Below, piece after piece: positions 55,095-64,000 of a DNA stretch of 64,000 nucleotides. A program made the translations under genes and the position numbers. The stretch is from NCBI RefSeq assembly GCF_029255285.1, contig NZ_JAPUVI010000043.1, forward strand, positions 62,001 through 126,000. Direction: 5' to 3'. Origin of the DNA: Accumulibacter sp. (lineage in GTDB: Bacteria; Pseudomonadota; Gammaproteobacteria; Burkholderiales; Rhodocyclaceae). Below the pieces are notes generated by a model. It was not told the origin of the DNA, ran no database searches, and was given only the letters and a program-made list of their open reading frames with translations. Positions within the stretch are counted from its first letter, which is position 1; every line of letters begins with the position of its first letter.

Positions 55095-57671
55095 ATGGCA
55101 AATCGACTGGCACGTTACGAATTCAGCGAACGACTCGCCGACCTTCTGGGTGAGTCGCGGCGCGACCTGCGCTTCCGGGTGACGCTAATGGTTGCCGAGG
55201 GACTGGTGGCCCCGGGCCCGCGCGGACGCGGCTCGCCGCCGGCGACTCCTCAGTACGCCGCCCAGTTGCTGATCGGAGCGATGGCCGCACCGCAGCAGTC
55301 GCAGACCGTCGAGGCGATCCGCTGCTATGCTGACCTGCGGCCTCTCCACGCGGCTTCCGGGAAGCACTCGCCGCGCGTGATCTTTGGTCCGGCGGTGGCC
55401 GCGATGGAGCTTGGCGACCAGCCGACCTCGACCATTCACCTTGACGGTTTGCGTTTCGGTGAGGCACTCGCCAGCCTGCTCGAGCTGGCTTGTGCCGACG
55501 AAACCCGTGCGCTGGTCGCCAACGAGCTGTTCGGCGTCTGGATCAACCGGGGCTGTCCGGTGGCGTCGTTGCAGTTCAGTTCGTGGTGGCAGGGCCGCCG
55601 GGCCGTCTTCAGCCATACCTACGGTTTGGCTCCGGGGGCCGCTCCGCCGGCCTGGCTTGATCCGCAACGTGGCGGGCTGGTCGATCCGGGCCTTTTCCAT
55701 ACCGTTTTCCTGCCGGTCCGAAAGTTCATCGAGATCGGTCTGTTCACCACCTTGTCCGATGACAGGAGTAATCCAATGCTCAACAAACTGGGCCACAAAG
55801 TGGCCAACCTTGCCAATATGGCAAAACTCGCGGCCAAGACGCCGCATGGTAGCCGTTGGGAGAAACTCCTGACGACACTGGCGACCGTGCAGGCCTGGTC
55901 CGACCAGGTCGACTCGCAGGAGCACAGACTGGTGGAGGTCAGCGCTTTCGGTTCCAATCCCGGGGAACTGCGGATGTTTCACTACGTGCCCGATGGCCTG
56001 CCGGACGGTGCGCCGCTGGTCGTCGTTCTGCACGGTTGCACGCAGAGTGCGGCGTCTTACAACAAGGGAGCCGGCTGGTCGACACTGGCCGACCGCTATG
56101 GTTTTGCGCTCCTGTTTCCACAGCAGCAATGGAACAACAACCCCTTGCGCTGTTTCAACTGGTTCAGGCCGGAAGACAACGGGCGCGACACAGGCGAGCC
56201 GCTGTCGATCCGACAGATGGTCGACCGGATGGTGGCCGACCACAGGATAGACCGTCGCCGCGTTTACGTGACCGGGACGTCGTCGGGCGGGGCGATGACG
56301 ACGGTGCTTTTGGCGACTTATCCTGACGTGTTCGCCGGCGGCGCGGTGCTCGCTGGTGTGCCCTACCGCACGGCGAAGGGTCTGCAGGAGGGACTCGAGA
56401 GCATTTTCCAGGGACGCTGTCGTTCGGCGCGCGAATGGGGCGACCTGGTGAGAGCGGCGTCGTCGCACCCGGGACCGTGGCCGACGCTGTCAGTCTGGCA
56501 TGGTGATGCAGACAGCGCCGTGAGGCCGGTCAACGCCGACGAGATCATCAAGCAGTGGACCGACGTGCACGGCCTCGATCCGAATCCGACAATCCAGATG
56601 ACGGTCGCCGGCTATCCCCGGCGCGTCTGGCAAGGGGCGAACGGCGAGGAATTGATCGAGTCCTACACGATCACCGGCATGTCGCATGGCGCGGCCCTCG
56701 ATCCGGGTGCCGAACCGCATCAGTGCGGTACCGCGGCGCCGTTCTTCAACGCGGTGGGCATTTCGTCCACGCATCGCATTGCCGATTTCTGGGGCTTGCT
56801 AGTCGAGCAGCCGGCCAACGTGCGGCGTTCGGGGGCCAGCGAAACCTCAACCACGTCTTCGGCTGGCGCGGCGAGCGGCGACAGTGCCGCCAGCCGCGCC
56901 GCGGCGGCGCAGCCAGGCGACGCTGACGTGCGCCGGGAGGCGGCCGGCGGCGGCGAGCCGGCGCACGAGCCTCTTGCCGACGACCTGCGAGCCAGCGCCA
57001 ATCGGCCGTTTGGCCTCGACGTGCATGGCATCATTTCGGCCTCGCTCGAGGCCGCGGGTCTGCTCAGGGCCGACCGGCCGCGCCGCCCGGCGAGCAACGC
57101 GCCGTTGGGAATCGACGTGCCCGGAATCATTTCTACCGCGCTCGAGGCGGCCGGCGTTCTGAAAGGGATCGGCCAGCGGCAGGCGGCTGTCGATCCGTCG
57201 GAGGCTCTGAAAGCTAGCGGTTGGGAAGGAACTGGCTGGGAACTGTTGGTTGATCATCGACGCGCCTTTCGCGGTGGCGCGATGCTTTACGGTCATGTCT
57301 CCTCCGGTGACGCTGGCGCCGTCGGCGCACGAGCGCAGTCAAGCTCTCGTCGTATCAAGCTGGGAGCACGGCCCGAACTGACCTACGTGCGGCGGCTGGA
57401 TCTGAGCGCCGCGGTCAACGATTACACCAGCGCGAGTTTCCGGATTCTGATCGACGGCATCGTGGTCGACGAAGTCACGGCGATCGGCATGAACCACCAG
57501 GAAACCGAGTGGCTGCGCCCGGCGGCAATCGACCTGTCGCGGTTCGCCAATCGTACGGTGACGCTGACGCTCGAGGTAGCCGCCTATTCCAACCTCTACA
57601 GCCGGGTCTATGCGAAGGCGTGGATCGATCAAATAGAGATTCACACCGCGGCGGACACGGTTTCCTGCTGA
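55095..57671 (+). CDS. PHB depolymerase-family esterase with N-terminal extension and tandem C-terminal motifs
   Basis: An 858-residue multidomain protein. Residues about 1-227 are an extension with no clear family. From residue 228 (MLNKLGHKVANLANMAK) it resembles the usual start of a PHB depolymerase-family esterase: VVVLHGCTQSAASYN, nucleophile S396 in GTSSGG, acid in WHGDADSAV and His in TGMSHGAAL. After a low-complexity linker come two copies of a 19-residue motif (FGLDVHGIISASLEAAGLL at 639-657; LGIDVPGIISTALEAAGVL at 671-689) and a beta-rich C-terminal domain. It probably degrades PHB or short PHB oligomers. No signal peptide is seen. The ATG used has no good ribosome binding site, but residue 228 does. 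Confidence 0.8.
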   Translation: MANRLARYEFSERLADLLGESRRDLRFRVTLMVAEGLVAPGPRGRGSPPATPQYAAQLLIGAMAAPQQSQTVEAIRCYADLRPLHAASGKHSPRVIFGPAVAAMELGDQPTSTIHLDGLRFGEALASLLELACADETRALVANELFGVWINRGCPVASLQFSSWWQGRRAVFSHTYGLAPGAAPPAWLDPQRGGLVDPGLFHTVFLPVRKFIEIGLFTTLSDDRSNPMLNKLGHKVANLANMAKLAAKTPHGSRWEKLLTTLATVQAWSDQVDSQEHRLVEVSAFGSNPGELRMFHYVPDGLPDGAPLVVVLHGCTQSAASYNKGAGWSTLADRYGFALLFPQQQWNNNPLRCFNWFRPEDNGRDTGEPLSIRQMVDRMVADHRIDRRRVYVTGTSSGGAMTTVLLATYPDVFAGGAVLAGVPYRTAKGLQEGLESIFQGRCRSAREWGDLVRAASSHPGPWPTLSVWHGDADSAVRPVNADEIIKQWTDVHGLDPNPTIQMTVAGYPRRVWQGANGEELIESYTITGMSHGAALDPGAEPHQCGTAAPFFNAVGISSTHRIADFWGLLVEQPANVRRSGASETSTTSSAGAASGDSAASRAAAAQPGDADVRREAAGGGEPAHEPLADDLRASANRPFGLDVHGIISASLEAAGLLRADRPRRPASNAPLGIDVPGIISTALEAAGVLKGIGQRQAAVDPSEALKASGWEGTGWELLVDHRRAFRGGAMLYGHVSSGDAGAVGARAQSSSRRIKLGARPELTYVRRLDLSAAVNDYTSASFRILIDGIVVDEVTAIGMNHQETEWLRPAAIDLSRFANRTVTLTLEVAAYSNLYSRVYAKAWIDQIEIHTAADTVSC
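55764..55778 (+). promoter_or_regulatory. Internal ribosome binding site and ATG in the depolymerase gene
   Basis: AGGAG at 55764-55768, 7 bp before an in-frame ATG (55776) encoding residue 228, exactly where the depolymerase-like part begins. It could give a 630-residue short form. Confidence 0.5.
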
Positions 57672-57700
57672 GCCCACGCTAGCGAGGGGCGCACAGTTTG

Positions 57701-57735
57701 CGGCCGGTGCGACTGTCGCATCATCGCACCGGCCG
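57701..57735. terminator. Bidirectional terminator-like hairpin between convergent genes
   Basis: CGGCCGGTGCGA and TCGCACCGGCCG form a perfect 12-bp stem with an 11-nt loop, between the depolymerase stop (57671) and the crotonase stop (57772). No T-tract follows on either strand. Confidence 0.55.
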
Positions 57736-57771
57736 TCCTGGCTGATAGGGAGAGTGGGGTGCCCCGCCGGC

Positions 57772-58548
57772 TCAGCGGTTGGTGAACGACGCCTTGCGCT
57801 TTTCGACGAAGGCGGCCATTCCCTCCTTCTGATCGTCGAGTGCGAAAGCAGAATGGAAAGTGCGACGTTCGAAAAGCAGGCCTTCCGTCAAGGAGCTCTC
57901 GTAGGAGCGATTGATGCATTCCTTGATCATCATTACTACAGGCAGCGAGAAACTGGCGATTCGGCTCGCCGTCGACATGGCCTCATCGAGAAGCTTGTCG
58001 GCCGGTACGACGCGTGAAATCAGACCAGCGCGTTCGGCTTCCTGGGCGTCGATATTGCGTGAGGCAAGGCACATTTCCATCGCCTTCGCTTTTGACACGG
58101 CTCGCGGCAGGCGCTGGGTGCCACCGGCACCGGGAAGGATTCCCAGGCGAATTTCGGGTTGGCCAAACTGCGCGTTGTCGGCCGCCAGGATGATGTCGCA
58201 CATCATCGCCAGCTCGCAGCCGCCGCCCAGGGCATAGCCGGCGACGGCAGCGATGACCGGCTTGCGGCAGTTCTTGACGCCCTCCCAGTTACGTGTGATG
58301 AAGTCGCCCTTGTAGGCTTCCATATAACTCATCGACTGCATCAACGTGATGTCGGCACCCGCGGCGAAGGCCTTGTCCGATCCGGTGATGACGATGGCGC
58401 CGATATTGTCGTCCGCCTCGAAATCGGCGAGCGCGCGGCCCATCTCGTTCATCAGGTCATCGTTCAGGGCATTGAGTTGTTTCGGACGGTTGAGCGTGAT
58501 CAGGCCGACCTTTCCGCGTACTTCGGCGGTGATATTGATATAAGTCAT
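57772..58548 (-). CDS. Enoyl-CoA hydratase/crotonase
   Basis: A 258-residue crotonase-fold enzyme. The oxyanion segment FAAGADI and the catalytic glutamates in [12 protein letters not shown] and [19 protein letters not shown] are all present, so it should add water to 2-enoyl-CoA. It could supply 3-hydroxyacyl-CoA for PHA or serve beta-oxidation. ATG 58548 with GGAG at about -12 is used; an in-frame ATG at 58569 is upstream. The next gene upstream is PhaC-like, in the same direction. Confidence 0.94.
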   Translation of the reverse strand: MTYINITAEVRGKVGLITLNRPKQLNALNDDLMNEMGRALADFEADDNIGAIVITGSDKAFAAGADITLMQSMSYMEAYKGDFITRNWEGVKNCRKPVIAAVAGYALGGGCELAMMCDIILAADNAQFGQPEIRLGILPGAGGTQRLPRAVSKAKAMEMCLASRNIDAQEAERAGLISRVVPADKLLDEAMSTASRIASFSLPVVMMIKECINRSYESSLTEGLLFERRTFHSAFALDDQKEGMAAFVEKRKASFTNR

Positions 58549-58674
58549 TGGGCGAATCTCCGGATTCAAGGTTGGAAAAAACGCGAGCTTCCCGAAATCA
58601 GGCGCGGAAGCTTCCGGGTGTGATGATCGAAACGAACGTCGCTCGTCGCGAACGGCAGCAATTCAGCCATGACG

Positions 58675-58709
58675 AGCGCCGGCTGGACAGATGGTGTCCA
58701 GCCGGCGCT
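58675..58709 (-). promoter_or_regulatory. Perfect 15-bp hairpin between phaC-like gene and crotonase gene
   Basis: AGCGCCGGCTGGACA and TGTCCAGCCGGCGCT are exact inverse arms around GATGG. It lies 62 bp after the PhaC-like stop and 126 bp before the crotonase start, without a T-tract. It may reduce read-through or stabilise the upstream mRNA end. Confidence 0.65.
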
Positions 58710-58770
58710 GCGGAGAACCACGTGAGTTCTTGGCGGCGCGGCGTACTCGGTTGGCGTGTGCTGCCGTCGA

Positions 58771-60246
58771 TCAGGCCGTTTTCGAGATGTCGAGCTGGAA
58801 CTTGACCGGTCCCCGAGCCGATTTGCCGTTGGCGTCGTTGAAAGCACCGTTGACCGGCGCTTTCTTGGCGTAAGGGCTGGTCAGGATGGCCACGTGACCA
58901 CCGAAGAAGGCGACCGACTCGAGGCCGTCCCAGCCTTCTAGGAACTTGTTGCCGGCGGTGGCACACGGCGGCGTGACGAGGTCGTCCTTGATCGCATAGT
59001 CCTGATACCAGGGCACCTTCAGGTCGATGAGGCGCTTGATGTTCAGTGGCTGATCAAACAGCTTGACCGGTAGCGTACCGTCCTCGGCAATCGGATCCTG
59101 GAAAGTGTGCGAGCTCATGTTCGCGATCGCCAGCGGCAGGTGGACACGTTCCTTGAGCAGCCAGCGGAAGAGCGCCGCAGGCGTCTTGCCCGGATTGAGG
59201 TCGGTGGCGCGTTGCAGCGAGGCTTGATCAAGCACCTTGACGAGCGGCGTTTCGCGGTCGATGGCGACGAAGCGCATGCCGAGACTCAGCAGGTAGCCGT
59301 TGGCCACCTTGTTGCCGCTCGGCAAAGTGGTGGTAATGAAGTCGTGATGCATCGTCGGCATGCCACTGATCGCGTCGCTGTAAGTCCCATCAACCGGTGT
59401 CACGTTGGTGATCAGCGCGTCGCAGACGTCTGCCAGTTTGCCCGACAGGATGTTCATCAGCGAGATGTAACCCCCCTGGCAGGTGCCGTTCAAGGTCGCT
59501 TTCTTGCCGTCGTTGAGTTCCATGACCTTGGCGCAGAGCTGACGGGTCTGTTCGCAGTCCTCTTCGGGCGTCATCGTCTGGACTTTCTCGTTGGTCATGA
59601 TGTCCTTGACGACGCGGACGTAGGTCGGAATGCCCTCGTTGGCGAACGAGTGGGCATAACTCTTGTTTTCGAAAGGCAGGAAGGCGAGGATGTGCACACC
59701 CAGCATGTACGGTGGTACGAGGATGACCGGCTTGAGATGTTCGTTGACTTTGACACCCTCCTTGAGCGGCAGAACCTGATAGAGCTCGAAGGCGTCGGTT
59801 TCGTGTACGAGCTTGTAGCCCGAGGTGTTGAAATGGAAGCCGAATTCGTCGCCGATGGCCTCGATCTGTTCGTTGAAGTTCGAAACCGCTTCCATGATCT
59901 CGGCTTCCCGTTTCATGTAGCCGCTCCACTTTTCGCCGTCCGTCTTCAGAAGCGAATTCAGGAAAGCGCGCGTTCCTTCCTCGATTTGGTCGAAGGCGTA
60001 GTCGGCCAGCTTGCCCTGCGCACCGGACAATCCCTTGCTGGCGAGTGCCAGATTGTGCTCGACGATCTGGTAGGCTTCCATGACGCTCAACGGATTGTCC
60101 CGTGCCGCGGTCAGCGCGATGTGCGCGGCAATGAAGAGATTGTCATTGAACTCGCTGATCTCCCGGTTCGAGGCGCGCATCATGGCCATCGTATACCGCA
60201 TCCAACTGGTTGTGAAATCAGGTATTTCCTTCAGCAGTGCAAACAT
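58771..60246 (-). CDS. PhaC-like protein with divergent lipase box
   Basis: A 491-residue protein in the poly(3-hydroxyalkanoate) synthase superfamily. The lipase-like box reads NGTCQGGYI with the nucleophile C256 (usual class I box GYCLGG); the probable Asp is in KDDLVTPP (D421 or D422) and the His is H451 in FGGHVAI. The N-terminal 150 residues are not like ordinary PhaC. GGAGG 7 bp before ATG 60246 is a strong start. It could be a PHA synthase of another substrate class or a related acyltransferase. The true PHA synthase gene lies at 62.5 kb on the same strand. Confidence 0.82.
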   Translation of the reverse strand: MFALLKEIPDFTTSWMRYTMAMMRASNREISEFNDNLFIAAHIALTAARDNPLSVMEAYQIVEHNLALASKGLSGAQGKLADYAFDQIEEGTRAFLNSLLKTDGEKWSGYMKREAEIMEAVSNFNEQIEAIGDEFGFHFNTSGYKLVHETDAFELYQVLPLKEGVKVNEHLKPVILVPPYMLGVHILAFLPFENKSYAHSFANEGIPTYVRVVKDIMTNEKVQTMTPEEDCEQTRQLCAKVMELNDGKKATLNGTCQGGYISLMNILSGKLADVCDALITNVTPVDGTYSDAISGMPTMHHDFITTTLPSGNKVANGYLLSLGMRFVAIDRETPLVKVLDQASLQRATDLNPGKTPAALFRWLLKERVHLPLAIANMSSHTFQDPIAEDGTLPVKLFDQPLNIKRLIDLKVPWYQDYAIKDDLVTPPCATAGNKFLEGWDGLESVAFFGGHVAILTSPYAKKAPVNGAFNDANGKSARGPVKFQLDISKTA

Positions 60247-60961
60247 TTTCCAACCTCCAACAATCAACGTCAGTCAAAACGGGCCAGCCCACGGGGGCGA
60301 CCCACGATTACCATGGCCTGGCGACACGCCCGACTTCGCGAGCCCATCCCGGACAGCGACTCCCAAGTGGCCAACGCCGACGGCCAAGCACGCCACCGAT
60401 TGTCTTACCTGTGCAGCGCAGCGCGCTCGGGCTGTCGACCAAGCAGGCCGTGTCGCCTGCCGCCACGCTCTACGGTCCGCGAGCGCACCAATGGTCGCCA
60501 GATCTGACGACGGTACTGGTCTTCGGTTATCGGTCCGACGCCTACAGCCGCTGCTTGAAGAAGTCGTATCCATTGCGCTTCTCCTGCTGGTCCTGGCAAA
60601 CTCGGGGGTGAGTCGGGCCGCCATCCTGCACGCGCGCCTTTCTGCACCGCACAATGCATTCTACTCCTCCGTGCGGTATTTGTTCACTCCGCTTGGCGGT
60701 TCCAGTGGGGATTATTCGTCCGATCGTCTGAAGCGTTGGCAATTGCTTGGCTCGTAAGTCTTCCGAGGGGTTGGCGCGGGCGCCGGCGGGGGCTCGGGAT
60801 CGCTTTGCAAGAGGCTTGCGCCGCAGTGCTGCCAGGAGCGGTATACTGGCGGCTTGTTGCGCTGCGATAGCGGCGTCGGCGGGTAGTTTGGCTTACTCGA
60901 TGCCGTGGTGCGGCACGGGCGGCTCGCTGGCTGCGTCGGGTATTCTTGGACCGGAGACGAA
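60247..60961. other. 715-bp intergenic region between divergent PhaC-like and ligase genes
   Basis: Divergent promoter region of the PhaC-like gene (minus) and the acyl-CoA ligase gene (plus). No convincing small gene is seen in it; the short frames have no ribosome binding site and no family-like content. I do not see clear promoter boxes. Confidence 0.5.
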
Positions 60962-62485
<1,524 letters not shown>

Positions 62486-62492
62486 TCCGGCG

Positions 62493-64000
62493 CTACTGCT
62501 GGAAGACGTAAGTCCCCGGGGCATCGCACAGCGCGACGTAGCCCTTGTCGACGGCGCCCATCGGCGGTGCCGCTTCGCTTCCCGAGGAATGCTTAACCAG
62601 CCATTCCTGCCAAACTGGCCACCAGGAGCCCTCGTACTTCGGCGTTTGCTCCTTCCAGGTATCGGCGTCGAGAAAGCGCTCGCCTTCACGGCAGACACTT
62701 AGCTGGAACGACCGGTGTGCACGGCCGGGTTCATTGACGATGCCTACATTGTGCCCGCCGCTAGTCAGGACAAAAGTCAATTCGGTCGAATCGCTCTGCA
62801 GGTGGAGCTTGTAGACCGAGCGCCATGGGGCAACGTGGTCGGCAACCGCAGCGACGGCAAACATCGGACAGTGGATGTTGCTGATCGAAATGGCCCGCCC
62901 GCCGACCATGTACTTGCCCTGGAACAGCTGGTTGTCGACGTAGAGGCGGCGCAGCACTTCGGAATGCTGGCGGTAGGGCATGCGCGTGCCGTCGGCGTTC
63001 CAGGCCATCAGATCGAACATCGGTTCGCGATGTCCGAGGTAGTACTCGCGCACCATCTTCGACCAGATGAGGTCCGCCGACTTGAGCAACTGGAAGCCGC
63101 CGGACACCTGCTTGTGACCGAGATAACCCTTCTCCCACATCATGTCCTCGAGCAGGGTGACTTCACTGGCGTCCATGAAAACGTTGATTTCGCCAACTTC
63201 CGTGAAGTCGGTCATCGTCGTGAACAAGGTGATGCTGGCCAGACGGTCGTCACCGTCGCGAGCCATGGCAGCCGCCGCGATGGTCAGCAGGATTCCGCCC
63301 AGGCAGTAACCGACGGTATGAATCTTGCGTCCTGGCAGAATGTCCGAAATGGCATTGATCGCTGCCAGCGTTCCCGACTTGCGATAATCTTCCATGCCCA
63401 GATTGCGGTGCTCCGCTCCCGGGTTGAGCCACGAGATCATGAATACGGTATGACCGCGATCGACCAGATACTTGACCAGCGAGTTGTGCGGCGACAGGTC
63501 GAGGATGTAGTACTTCATCATCCAGGCGGATTGCATCAGGACCGGTTCGCGTTGAACGGTGTCGGTGGTCGGCGAATACTGGATCAACTCGATCAGGTGA
63601 TTGCGGTACACCACTTTGCCGGGGGTGATGGCGAGGTTCTTTCCGACCTTGAACGCCTCGACGCCCGCGGGTTTTTCGTCACGCAAGGCGCGACGCAGAT
63701 CTTCTGTGTAGTGCTCGGCCCCGCGTACGAGATTGGCGCCGCGTTCCTTGACCGTCGCTTCGACGATTTCAGGGTTCATCGTCGGCACGTTGCCCGGCGC
63801 CATCATGTCGAGAATCTGCTTCGCCGTGAACCAGACCGCCGCCTCGCTGTGTTTGGAAACACCGCGCACGCCTGTGGTGGCGTTGTGCCACCATTGCTGA
63901 TTGAGCAGGAAGCCCTGGTAGATCACGTTGTAAGGAAAGCTCTGCCATCCCGGATGGTCGAAGCGATGGTCGCCTGGCAGCGGCTTGATGCACGGTTCGG
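62493..64000 (-). CDS. phaC: Class I-type poly(3-hydroxyalkanoate) synthase (5' end missing)
   Basis: The 3' part (about 502 residues) of a PHA synthase that polymerises 3-hydroxyacyl-CoA. The gene runs off the window end; codons continue past the GTG at 63926 to base 63998 with PhaC-type N-terminal sequence ([19 protein letters not shown]). The lipase box is GYCLGG with the nucleophile Cys; the Asp is in [11 protein letters not shown] and the His in [12 protein letters not shown]. Trp-rich C-terminus ([12 protein letters not shown]) is typical. Together with the depolymerase it shows PHA storage. Confidence 0.94.
   Translation of the reverse strand, partial: EPCIKPLPGDHRFDHPGWQSFPYNVIYQGFLLNQQWWHNATTGVRGVSKHSEAAVWFTAKQILDMMAPGNVPTMNPEIVEATVKERGANLVRGAEHYTEDLRRALRDEKPAGVEAFKVGKNLAITPGKVVYRNHLIELIQYSPTTDTVQREPVLMQSAWMMKYYILDLSPHNSLVKYLVDRGHTVFMISWLNPGAEHRNLGMEDYRKSGTLAAINAISDILPGRKIHTVGYCLGGILLTIAAAAMARDGDDRLASITLFTTMTDFTEVGEINVFMDASEVTLLEDMMWEKGYLGHKQVSGGFQLLKSADLIWSKMVREYYLGHREPMFDLMAWNADGTRMPYRQHSEVLRRLYVDNQLFQGKYMVGGRAISISNIHCPMFAVAAVADHVAPWRSVYKLHLQSDSTELTFVLTSGGHNVGIVNEPGRAHRSFQLSVCREGERFLDADTWKEQTPKYEGSWWPVWQEWLVKHSSGSEAAPPMGAVDKGYVALCDAPGTYVFQQ

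Noticed and set aside
60842-60862. RpoN-like TGGCGGCTTGTTGC upstream of the acyl-CoA ligase
   Set aside because: GG and GC are one base too close for a sigma-54 promoter and there are no paired sites upstream.

Overview
The window reads as one contiguous piece of a GC-rich betaproteobacterial chromosome, most like Candidatus Accumulibacter or a close relative in the Rhodocyclales. That assignment is inferred from gene content, not from a search. It rests on three groups of genes together: two PHA synthase-type proteins and a PHB depolymerase with CoA ligases and a crotonase; a phosphate/polyphosphate block (Pit transporter, DUF47/PhoU-like proteins, CYTH-CHAD protein); and a pyrophosphate-dependent phosphofructokinase beside class II aldolase. 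This is what is expected of a polyphosphate-accumulating organism that cycles PHA, glycogen and polyP.

Layout. 1-12.3 kb: YgiQ radical-SAM protein with a 45-bp in-frame tandem duplication, a cupin, a periplasmic cis/trans fatty acid isomerase, a secreted beta-propeller protein, an acyl-CoA ligase, a ParB-like nuclease-fold protein and a chemoreceptor. 12.4-15.3 kb: a lactate-utilization operon in the order lutA-lutC-lutB. 15.4-18.9 kb: an NADH dehydrogenase/SelD fusion whose SelD half has lost most catalytic residues, a small Arg/Asp-rich protein and a YcgR-type PilZ protein. 19.0-22.5 kb: a three-gene minus-strand operon (hydrolase, CoA ligase, SDR) with a 99-bp IS5-like MITE inserted exactly at its terminal stop codon. 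22.6-26.2 kb: cytochrome b, PepSY protein, DegS-like protease, NnrS.

26.4-39.5 kb is the most interesting part. A CHASE-PAS histidine kinase and a sigma-54-dependent response regulator are followed by pit-DUF47, then CYTH-CHAD plus two PhoU-like helical proteins, then a SulP-STAS-cNMP transporter and a UspA protein. The two long intergenic regions, in front of pit and in front of the CYTH-CHAD gene, carry the same arrangement: GGTGTAAC, about 110 bp later TTTTGTTACACC, then about 85 bp later a sigma-54-like TGGCATG-N5-TGCT promoter. This suggests a phosphate/polyP regulon run by the adjacent enhancer-binding regulator.

39.6-48.9 kb is mainly housekeeping: alkA-like glycosylase, accA, tilS, tRNA-Gly and tRNA-Leu, a DUF1178 protein, frmA-frmB for formaldehyde oxidation, an HDOD-REC-GGDEF regulator, a cupin and a secreted Gly/Asn-rich small protein. 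49.0-51.5 kb is modABC. 51.7-54.7 kb holds PPi-PFK and fructose-bisphosphate aldolase, each with a clear rho-independent terminator. 55.1-64.0 kb is PHA/acyl-CoA metabolism: a long fused PHB depolymerase with an internal ribosome binding site, enoyl-CoA hydratase, a divergent PhaC-like protein, an acyl-CoA ligase and a PHA synthase cut by the window end.
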